Below are positions 54,795 to 64,000 of a DNA stretch of 64,000 nucleotides, in pieces. Numbering within the stretch: the first letter of the stretch is position 1; each line of letters starts with the position of its first letter. Below the pieces are notes generated by a model. The model did not search any database. It was not told where the DNA came from and saw only the letters and a program-made list of their open reading frames with translations. The DNA comes from Parietaria judaica (Eukaryota; Streptophyta; Magnoliopsida; Rosales; Urticaceae), in NCBI GenBank assembly GCA_954871525.1, contig OX940863.1:25680001-25744000 (forward strand), written 5' to 3'. The position numbers and the translations under genes are program-made.

Positions 54795-57700
54795 CTAGTG
54801 GACGCGCGGTGGCGAAAAAATATTAATTTAAATTTTAACTAAAAATGAAAGATAAATTAATTTATAAATTGTGTGTCGTAATCGAAACAATTATATCAAA
54901 ATCAAACTAACCAATTATTGATTTATTCAAGTAATATTATCCTGAAATGTTTATTGAATAAGAGTAGATATATTGTAATAATTTAAAAAAAAAATGCATA
55001 ACCAAAATATTAATTACAAAATGTCTAACTATGTAAGAATATAAGAGTCATTTCAACTTTAATATAAAGTAAAGTATTGAAAGGATATTAATACTGAAAA
55101 AAATAATCCAGACAAAAGTAGCAATAAAAAACTTAAAATTCAAGGCATATTCCAAATTTTATGTATCCGATACTAAATTTATTTTAATTTTAGGGTACTT
55201 CTTGGATACTTTTGCATGTATTATCCCATACTAAAACATTAGGTATAGGTGAAGAATAAAAAATATAGTAATTTGTGGAAAAAAAATATTATATCTATAT
55301 ATACAATTTTTGCAGAGTAGAAATGACAACTTTGTTTAAAACAAATAAACAATTAAAAAAACCTACAGCAACACTTGCTACTATGTCTTGACTTAAATCT
55401 TCAAATTACTACTCTATATAGAAGGTTATCTCTTTGATAATTTTGGAACAAAAGGTCCATATCTGCACATTCATCGTAAAAAAAAAAAGACTGACTTATT
55501 TTATATCGTGCTTCACGTAATGATAAAAAAAAAAAAGATCATTTGAGTTTTTTTTTTTTCATTTGACTTGGACTTCTCAAAAATCAGATATCAACAACTT
55601 GGTTTCATTGGGACAGCGTAAATAACTTATAATTTTTTTAAGTTACTTTGGTGGTGTTTAGTTATGGTCTGCGAGACCAGTTTCTGATTTTGGTTTCAAA
55701 CAGAGTCATATTAGTTTCGCATACCACGTTTGGTTACCAGTTGTCTCTGTTTTCTCAGACTATTCTCGCAGAGCGCTGAAATTTTAATGAAGGAAAACAG
55801 AAAACAACTTGAATCTGTTTTTTATTTTTGATCTTCAACTAAATCGTCCAAAATAAAACTATAGATTATCATTCTATGATAGTATTATATTATTTATAAT
55901 AAGATATTAATTATAAAATTAACTCATATTATTAAATTATTAAAATCAATTTTATATATAATTATATATTTTCATGATATCACTATCATATTAACAAATA
56001 TACTTAAATTATGGATATTATTATATATTAACTCAACTCTTGAAACTGAATTACTACTTTATATTACTTTATTTAAACATGTAATTAAAGTAATGAAATA
56101 TGAATAACTTTTGTATTATGGCAAATACTTTTTTAGGCATGATATTAGTATATATTATTTTCAAATAAAACATACTTTCCTTTTGGTAACATAAATTGTG
56201 TTTTATTAATTTTTTTTCTTTCATTTAAGCTCTATCACAGATTAACAAAAACGAACCAAATAGTGTTTCAAAAATCAAACTCGCAAACTTGTTTAATAGA
56301 CTGAATTCTTAGACTGATGTCTCAAACCAAATTGGAAAACTGGTTTCTGAAACCAGTTAACCAAACATCACCTATGGTTTTTGCAATTGATAAGATAATT
56401 ATAAAAACAACGTAATATTCATTTGAAATAAGATGGAAAAAACGTATCCGAGTGTGTAAAAATCATTTATCCGAATAGTTTGAGCTCTTATTATTCATCT
56501 GTTCACTTGGTCATATCAACCAAAACGCATAAAAACAGAGAAAAGAAAGTTGCAAAACAGAGAGTGAATTAACGAAGCATGATTTTTCTTTGTATAGTTA
56601 TAAAACTGACCTAGATGCTTGTAAAATTTAGATATAAAACTGACAATTAAGGTTCAAGGTTCATGGTTAATAATAAAACAAAATCTGATCTGAGAAAAAT
56701 AGACGACAAAATGATAATATGAAAAGAATGACATATACTCTAAACATGCATAAGTCCACGCCATGATCTTGACAAACACAGCAGAACACCTTCTCTCGTC
56801 AGAGGTCTAAGTCTAAACTATAAGGTCTTCACTCAACGTTTGTAATCTTGTCTTTGAAACAAAATAAGTCATGCGTGTGTATATATATATATATATATAT
56901 ATAAATGGAAATTGTATCACAAAATACATATAATAATGTTTATGAGTAATATATATATATATAATATCTTTATGAAGATTAAAACATTATTAAAATCACA
57001 ACATGACAACAATACGTGAAAAGTATTAAATAATTAGCAAGAACAACTAAGGAGACTTCAACATTAGCACAACAATTCATATAACAGAGTAAATTAGATA
57101 GATAGTGTGAAGAGAAATTTTACAAAATAATTTGGCAAGTAGTATTTCTAGCAATCCAATATTTATTTGTTATGTGTTTATGAATCGTAAACACCTCTAT
57201 TTATAGAAATAACTGTAATACATATTTGTGTTAAAATATATAACTTCATGTCTTTAAAATAATTTCCTATTTAAGAAAAAGAAAACAAAAACCAAAAAAA
57301 AAAAAAAAACCTTACCTTCGAGATCAACGTAGACAAATAAGCTAACAGAAATGGACTTACCGAACTCAAAACAATCACCGACGAAAATGCAAACAAAGTC
57401 ATGCAGATTGGAACCTGGACTTATATCTTAATAAAATAATTAAACATTAACAAAGCAAAATATACATAGAGAATTGAAGAAAGAAAGTTTTATGAAAAAA
57501 ATAAAAGAAAGTAGATAACCACGTGACCGACAACAATAGCGAAGAAAGTACTCATCTGAAAATATACATAGAGAAACTTGATGAATCTAGTGCCATTATT
57601 AAAACGTTAACTGTTAAGCGAACAAAAATAAGCCCCATTAAAGCTAGTCTTAGTCATGGTAGATTTCAAAGAATCGAGCAACATTAAAGTGACAGAACGA

Positions 57701-58819
57701 AATTAGCAAAGAGAGACGCATATGAAAAACTACATTCTGAATACATATACCTTTCCTTGATTGTTGACTTGGTGTTGAGAAAAAGTCGGTTTCTCACCCT
57801 TCGATTCTCTTTTACTGAGCAAGGTTGCGATTCTCTACACCCAAGCGTGCTTCTATGGACATTGAGGTCGGCGACACCAAGAGCTGAAAACTAAATGTAA
57901 AAAAAAAATCAATGCAACAAAAAATGAGCTACTAAGCCTGTAATCAAAACAATCGTAAATGTAAATAAATCAATTTATAGTTGAAAAACGAATTTGATAA
58001 TTGTAAACTAATCTATTTAAAACAAAAATTTCGGAATTAAGAATCTCACCGGAAACAGGGATGAAAGGCTAGCCGATTCCAAGATCCCTGAAAAATCAAC
58101 AAAAGCAAAAATAATGCCTCGTTAATCAACGCTTTAACAACTTCTGACGAAATATGAAACTGAAATCCGATAAATAAGATAAGAATCTCCAGGAGAAATT
58201 ATTTTTAAAAATAGCTAAGGCGTCTATCAACGACTGGGCGTGACTCCAAATGATCGACTTGTAACAGCTGAAAAGGCAAGCATTAAACAAAAGTGAGCGA
58301 TAAAGAAGGATCCACTTTAGTACAATCAACAATGTTGAAATCAATCATCTAATAGATTTAGGAAGATAGAAAAAACATCAGACGAATTTAACAGACGAAG
58401 AACACATATAGAAACTTAGATTTGGTTATCACCTTGGATGATTGTCGATGCTGGCTGGCCCACTCGCCACCGTACCATGGAGATGTCGACGGAGATGCGT
58501 GAAAGAAAGGAGAGAGACCTTTGAATAAAAAGCCAGAGGGAATAAAAGAATGAGAATCGAGAAAGGCATAGATAGTGGTTCAGGGGAGAGGGAATAAAAA
58601 GCCACATACATTGAATACCACACTAATTAAAACTAATTAAATGAGAGTAAACGAATGAAATGAAAACTGAATGGCAATATGAAAAGTCTAAGAGAATTGT
58701 AGTGCACCGTATTTTTTATCAAAAGAAAAAGATAAAATATGAGAAAATAGAGATCTTGTATTCTTGCTATTGTGTTGTACCATGTCACTCTTTGTAGATT
58801 TTGCTTTTATATATATAGA
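54795..58819 (-). mobile_element. Non-autonomous Helitron
   Basis: On the minus strand the element begins TCTATATATATAAAAGC at 58,819 after an A. It ends ccgcgcgtccaCTAG at 54,795, followed by T, so it sits between A and T without a target duplication, as Helitrons do. A GC-rich stretch precedes the CTAG end, although a clean hairpin is not obvious. There is no Rep/helicase domain. Cargo near the 5' end (58,420-58,620) is GC-richer with a leader-like and exon-like look. A MITE (55,650-56,372) is nested inside. Confidence 0.75.
55650..56372. mobile_element. MITE nested in the Helitron
   Basis: The ends are ggtggtgtttagtta and, inverted, ggtgatgtttggtta. Inside the ends accagtttc/gaaactggt phrases mirror each other. 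The 723-bp interior is AT-rich and non-coding. A relative lies at 8,430-8,765. I could not see a target duplication. Confidence 0.7.
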
Positions 58820-59903
58820 TTATATAATATGTGTTCACTTACTTACTTCAATTATTTTATTGATACATATCGATATACATATCTAATTTAATAGCTCACG
58901 TTTAGGAATAATTCAGATTTGAGTCCATTAAGTGTATTTGTTTTTATTTTTTAATAAGTTCTTAATAGCACTTACTGCCTCTTATTCGTTAAGACTTGAA
59001 AAATGAACTTAATAATAATTAGATTTTCTCTCGTCTCTCTTCTTTCTCCTTATTTTTCTCACCTTATTTTGGCTCATCTTTTCTTATTTATATATTATTT
59101 TATTATTTTTTTTAAGCAAAATTTTAAACCTCAATATCTTTTATTCCGGAACTCAAATCGACTCATAAAAAATATCATTGGAAAGCTTGCAACGAGACCG
59201 ATCCAATGATAGTGACAAGATATGGTTTTAACGCTTTTTAAAAATATCATATATAATAAAAATAAAAAATTATGATAAATTTTATTGGAAAAAAATATAT
59301 ATTTCACTGTATAATAACACTAGTTTTTTTTTTCTTTCTAAATAACATAATAACATTAATTAGGTTAAAATAAATATTAACACTTATTAGCTACTTGTTT
59401 ATAGATATTATTTGAAATTAAAAATTAATAATATGAAATGATATAAATATATTAATTAAGTTCAAAATTAAATTAAAGTATTGAAATAGTTCTATGTAAC
59501 TGTTAAAATATATATAGGTTCTCGTTTCTCCATGTGCAGTTTGTATATTATATTTTATAATAAAAATATTAAAATTAAATTGTATCAAGTATTCATTTTG
59601 TAAGATATTAATACTAAATAAACTAAAATAAATATTTTTTTACATATATATTGATGAAATATTATAAATATAGTAATTATCATAGATTTATATAATAAAA
59701 TCAATATACTTGTAGACATTAGTAAATGTTATAGTTTTATTATAAAAAAAAAGTTTAATAATTGTATAATATACTTTAAATTAAATACAAAACTACATTC
59801 AGATCTTAAAAAACAATCAGCCTTAATTATTACTTATTCAGACCCAGATGCAAGATTTTATTAGTAAGATGTGCATTAAGATTAATGCGTCTTAATCTTG
59901 GTA
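58820..59903. other. AT-rich spacer with MITE fragments
   Basis: 58,905-58,975 (cagatttgagtccattaagt, atttgttttt) and 59,788-59,880 (cattcagatcttaaaaaa, cagatg phrases) look like left and right ends of an ATTCAGA-rich hAT-type MITE family. A second right end is at 61,330-61,460. A MULE foldback is inserted next to the first right end. Confidence 0.4.
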
Positions 59904-59912
59904 TAAATCTTA

Positions 59913-60901
59913 GAGTAAACTGCGGCTAATGTACCCAATGTTTGATCGGCTGGGGATTATGTACTCAATGTTTATTTTCGATGGCTAATGTACCCAAACT
60001 TAATTCCGTTAGATTTTTTTGTGTTTTATGTCACTTGACCGTCAACGAGTGATTTCTCTATGTGTATATTTTTTGTATTTTTGGCATAACTCACTCATTT
60101 TTTGTCCAAATTTAATGAATAAACTACCGTTGGAAAGCTAAGAGATGGATCTACAAATTTGGTTTTTTAAGTTTTGTAAAAAAAGGTTTTTAAAAATACG
60201 AAATTCAATTACAACGTAAAACTGGACATTTGTTTAACGCAAAATATTTATTTCGAGCAAATTTTAATATAGTTAATGACTTTTTATGATGAAACGTAAA
60301 ACTATAAAGTTGTAGGTAAATCTCTTATCTTTCAACCGGTAGTTTATCTATAAATTTTGGACAAAAATGAGTGAGTTATGCCAAAAATATGTAAGATGTG
60401 ATGTGAAAATTCTTTCGTATATTTTGCATAACTTACTCATTTTTTTGTCCAAAATTTATAAATAAACTACCGTTTGAAAGATAAAAGATTTATCTACAAT
60501 GTTTTAGTTTTATGTTTTATTAGAAAAAATCATTAAGTATATTAAAATTTGCTCGAAACAAATATTTTGCATTACACTAATGTCTAGTTTTATGTTGTAA
60601 TTGTAATTTCGTATTTTTTAAACTTTTTTTTTACAAAACTTAAAACATCAAAGTTGTATATATATCTCTTAGCTTTCCAAGGGTATTTGATTCATGAAAT
60701 TTGGAGAAAATATGAGTGAGTTATGCCAAAAATACGAAAACTATACATATAGAGGAGGAATCACTTGCTCACGGTCAAGTGACGGAAAATACGAAAAAAA
60801 TCTAACGGAATCAAATTTGGGTACATTAGCCGTCGAGAATAAACATTTGGTACATAATCCGCAGCAAATCAAAGATTGGGTACATTAGCCGCAATTTACC
60901 C
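59913..60901. mobile_element. Foldback MULE (989 bp, near-complete palindrome)
   Basis: An exact 9-bp duplication taaatctta lies at 59,904-59,912 and 60,902-60,910, the MULE target size. The two halves (59,913 to about 60,390; about 60,413-60,901) are inverted copies for almost their full length (ends g(a/g)gtaaa(c/t)tgcggctaatg). Within each half, a ~75-bp module (ttggcataactcactcattt to ctaccgtttgaaag) itself occurs in both orientations. The element therefore has four alternating copies (about 60,078, 60,311, 60,419, 60,650). Open frames inside are by-products. Confidence 0.9.
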
Positions 60902-60910
60902 TAAATCTTA

Positions 60911-62150
60911 AGCTATATGGGATCTAAAGAAATGGGCCTACAAGGGTCTAAAGTATCAGCTAAATAGTTATCCTAATGTTATGGTTTATATGGGCTTTTC
61001 CAATGAGCTAAAAAATTATAACTTTTCTTCTTAATTCTGCGATGGACTAAAAAAAAATTTACCAAAAATTTCGTTGATATAAATCAAATAATTAGAGGAA
61101 ATTAATGGTTTTGAGGCTTTTTTAAAAGATATATTGAATATAAAATTATTAAAAAAATTATAATTAAAAGTTATCAAAATATATTAACTAGTTCATATAT
61201 GTATAATATCATATTTTGGAAGTTTTTATTTCAAGAATATATATTTATGAATTTATTAAAATAAATAAATAAAATAAATAATTATTAAATAAACTTCATT
61301 TGATAAATTAAAATATAATTATGAAATAAATATGCATTCAGATATGCATTCAGATCTTAAAAAATAAACGGAGTTAATTTTTAGTCATTCAGATTCAGAT
61401 GTAACATTTTAATATTCAGATGCGCATTCAGATTTAGACATCTTAACCTTAATGTAAACAAACACTCTCTTAGTCTTACACAATTTGCAACTTATTGCCA
61501 CACATTTTTTCTTCTACACACACACATATATATATATTTATATTGTAGGAATGTTAAATCTGATAATTAATTAAAAACCTGGTAATTAGTTATTTTCATT
61601 GTTTATTTCCTTTTAAAGTTTGATAGTTCAAGCCAAAACATTGCTTTTTTATTTTACTTTATTTTGAATATCTTAATTATGAAGGTACAATATTGGTAAT
61701 AATTACCAATTATTTGCATAATTAATTCCTATAATTATGAAGAGTCTAAGGCTCTTCATCTTGTTGCGTTTCAGTTACTTAATAAGAAAACTACCTATTT
61801 TTAGACTATATAAACATTAAAAAAAAAAAAAAAAAACATTAGTTAAAAACAAATTTAGTTGAATTTAATTCTATTTCTTTTATTTTACCTCTTATATTGC
61901 GGTATTTAATTATTACTTCTTGAAACACTGTCGATTTGAAAATAAATTACTAACAATTATTGAAAACAATTTAAAATTGAACAAAGTAAGAGGGAAAAAA
62001 AAAAAAACATCAGAAATGATAAGGCCGACTCATCGTTCAATCAACCAATCACAGACGCACACGTGTCTCTGAATAGGTCCACGTCAACGTGCCGGCAAGT
62101 GACTCCGATCATGTATATATAAAAAAGTATAAAACTTTCCACCGAATTCT
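60911..62150. other. Intergenic region, mostly AT-rich
   Basis: The right end of an ATTCAGA-rich MITE lies at 61,330-61,460. No gene. The last ~120 bp, with cacacgtgtc and ccacgtcaac at about 62,058-62,090, belong to the promoter of the syntaxin gene. Confidence 0.5.
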
Positions 62151-62274
62151 TTTTAATTTTTAATTAATTATTTATTTATTCTGAAAACCCCCATTCTCTC
62201 TCTCTCTCCAACAACACCAGCAAAGCACAAATCTTTCTCTCTCCACCATTGAAGTCGAAAACCTCAATTTCGAT

Positions 62275-62306
<32 letters not shown>

Positions 62307-62434
62307 CTTCGGTGTTCGGTTGCTCGTGATCAGGCCATTGCTGCTTCGGGATCAGCCAATTCTCGCTTGACTGGTCTTCGTCTTCAATTTCTCCGAATTC
62401 TCTAGGGCAGCGAAAGGGGAAGCGGAATCCGAGG
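62045..62434 (+). promoter_or_regulatory. Syntaxin promoter and 5' leader
   Basis: A cacgtg core (about 62,060) and a ccacgtca element are followed by an AT-rich TATA region (tatatataaaa near 62,115) and a pyrimidine-rich leader with (ct)n at 62,276-62,301, ending at the ATG 62,435. Confidence 0.5.
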
Positions 62435-63733
62435 ATGAGCTTTCAGGATCTCGAGTCGGGGCGGTTCTCGGGCACCTCGCGACGAGATGGCGGCGTCAAT
62501 GGGCGCCAGGACCCGACCCAGGCCATGGCGTCCGGGATTTTCCAGATCAACACGGCCGTTTCCACGTTCCAGAGGCTCGTCAACACTCTCGGGACTCCGA
62601 AGGACACCCCTGAGCTTCGGGATAAGCTGTGAGTCGCCGAATTCGAATTTCTTGTCAATTTCGTGGTTGAATTTCGGTTTGAGAGGAGCTGAGTCGATTG
62701 AGTTCCGATTCGGTTATTTGGATTCTGTGCTATGTTTGGTTAATCTTCTGTAAAATCTTAGTTTGTTTTTCCATTTGGTAAAAAAATCTTAGTTTTATGG
62801 ATCAAATACGAGCTACGAATGGAATTTGAATCAATGGATAATCCTGTTTTCTTTAAATTGGGTTTATTTCCAGGCACAAGACAAGGGTTCATATTGGGCA
62901 GTTGGTGAAGGACACATCCGAGAAGCTTAAGCAAGCTAGTGAAAGAGATCATCACGTTGAAGTTAATGTAAGCTCTTGACGCTGTCATATGATTTATGTA
63001 CACGCAAACCATATGTTTTTTCTTGAAGACTTAGCAAGGTCAAGCTGTTAGAAATCCATTGAGGGTTTAGTTCATTTTAACTAGAAGTGTGTACACATTA
63101 GTTCGACGGTTTAGTTTAATTAGATACCCTTTATGTGTATGGTTTAATTGATTGATTTTTGCTTTCGTCCCGTATTGGAAAACCTTTTATATCATTTTAA
63201 TGTTTTGGGACGCTTCCCTTTTAATATACGGATGCTAAACTCGATTGATTTTAATTGACCGAAGTTATCTTCAATTTTTAATGCAGGCTAGCAAGAAGAT
63301 TACGGATGCTAAACTCGCAAAAGATTTTCAAGCCGTCTTAAGAGACTTTCAGAAGGCTCAACGGCTTGCTGCAGAGAGGGAGACGGCGTATGCACCTTTT
63401 GTTCCTCAAGCAGTTCTTCCGTCCAGGTAAATCCTTATAAAAGCTTTTGAAATGATATGATTATATACCTGTTAATGAGTAAGGTTTAATGATTTTAGAG
63501 GAGTTGTTTCTTACTCACACCAACTGGCTCTGAAATTTTACATGTAATATATGCTGTAGATTTTTCTTCCTGGTAGTAGTTACTTTTCGTACCTTATTTG
63601 GAGTTCCTGTGCGTTGTGATTCTGCACAATAACTTACCGTATCATTGACATTTTACAGCTACACTTCTGGGGAGATAGATGTAGAGTCTGATAAGAGTCA
63701 AGAACAACGTGCTCTTCTCGTCGAATCTAGGAG
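62435..63733 (+). CDS. SYP22: SYP2-type Qa-SNARE syntaxin (N-terminal part)
   Basis: Four exons are in the window: 62,435-62,628, 62,874-62,967, 63,287-63,426 and 63,659-63,733. All have GT-AG borders and an unbroken frame (phases 2, 0, 2, 2). The product starts [10 protein letters not shown] and carries the SYP21/22/23 N-terminal region: [72 protein letters not shown] and [17 protein letters not shown]. This is the Habc bundle. The SNARE motif and membrane anchor lie beyond the window, since exon 4 ends at a donor. The family mediates fusion at the prevacuolar compartment and vacuole. The choice of SYP22 over SYP21 or SYP23 rests on general resemblance. Confidence 0.92.
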
Positions 63734-64000
63734 GTGAGTTCTATATGCATCTTCGAATCTAAGAAGTTTCTAATTCAGCTGTTGCCATTATGGCACGCTT
63801 TGCTTATGTTCCAATGAATGTCAGAATCAGTTAGCCATTCTTACTGGACAACTGACAATTGACATTATCAAGATCATTATGTCGGGTCAACCGATGTTCC
63901 GGTTCCTGTTTTCCATGCTCAAACTAGAACCAGATATCCGTTGTTTCCAAAGGGAGAGTCTGTTTTTAAATTGGTACAGAAACACTGGTACTTAATGGTT
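63734..64000 (+). other. Intron of the syntaxin gene, window edge
   Basis: It starts with gtgagt after exon 4. No acceptor leading into the SNARE-motif exon was seen before the end of the window. Confidence 0.7.

Noticed and set aside
60694..60888. 64-codon frame near 60.7 kb
   Set aside because: It lies wholly within one arm of the foldback MULE and has no counterpart function.
1..64000. tRNA, rRNA or other structured RNA genes
   Set aside because: No convincing A/B-box pairs, cloverleaf or rRNA segments were seen by eye.

Overview
The window is AT-rich, repeat-laden nuclear DNA of a dicotyledonous plant. GT-AG introns, (CT)n-rich 5' leaders, a P-class PPR gene, a plant PEP12/VAM3-type syntaxin, CXIP4, a BPA1-family RRM protein and many plant transposon families all point that way. 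I cannot name the species. Well-supported host genes are few. They are a PPR gene at 21.4-23.4 kb (+), a small single-span membrane protein at 36.7-37.4 kb (+), a multi-exon membrane-protein gene or relic at 45.9-47.4 kb (+), CXIP4 at 48.7-49.6 kb (+), a BPA1-like gene at 50.6-53.1 kb (-, tail-to-tail with CXIP4) and a SYP22-like syntaxin from 62.4 kb (+, running off the window).

Layout. 1-8.4 kb: an old MuDR/MULE transposase region, part of it duplicated head-to-head as a ~0.75 kb inverted repeat. It is interrupted at 2.6-7.6 kb by a young Ty1/copia element that lacks its gag capsid. 8.4-10.4 kb: an internally deleted copy of the PPR gene beside a MITE fragment. 11.2-15.5 kb: a solo LTR of about 4.3 kb. 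15.5-19.3 kb: dispersed repeats and a Pack-MULE-like element carrying GC-rich coding fragments and a 42-bp minisatellite. 19.3-21.1 kb: degenerate repeats, then the intact PPR gene with upstream ORFs. 23.8-33 kb: a MITE, then a Helitron-like body (5' terminus at 32,955 on the minus strand). The Helitron-like body is invaded by a nearly intact hAT element (exact 8-bp TSD, short transposase with its own TATA box) and by a LINE fragment. 33-41 kb: several small elements with exact TSDs around the membrane-protein gene. 43.5-45.2 kb: organelle-like GC-rich sequence split by a LINE insertion with an 18-bp TSD. 45.9-53.4 kb: the most gene-dense stretch. 53.5-62 kb: hAT MITE, complete non-autonomous Helitron, and a 1-kb foldback MULE with a 9-bp TSD. 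62.4 kb to the end: the syntaxin gene.

The host genes do unrelated housekeeping work (organelle RNA processing, splicing/nuclear zinc knuckle, ACD11-partner RRM protein, vacuolar membrane fusion) and form no pathway. The interest lies in the mobile DNA: nested insertions whose order can be read from target-site duplications, two long hairpin-forming loci, gene capture by at least two element types, and a hAT element that seems to express only the C-terminal half of a transposase.
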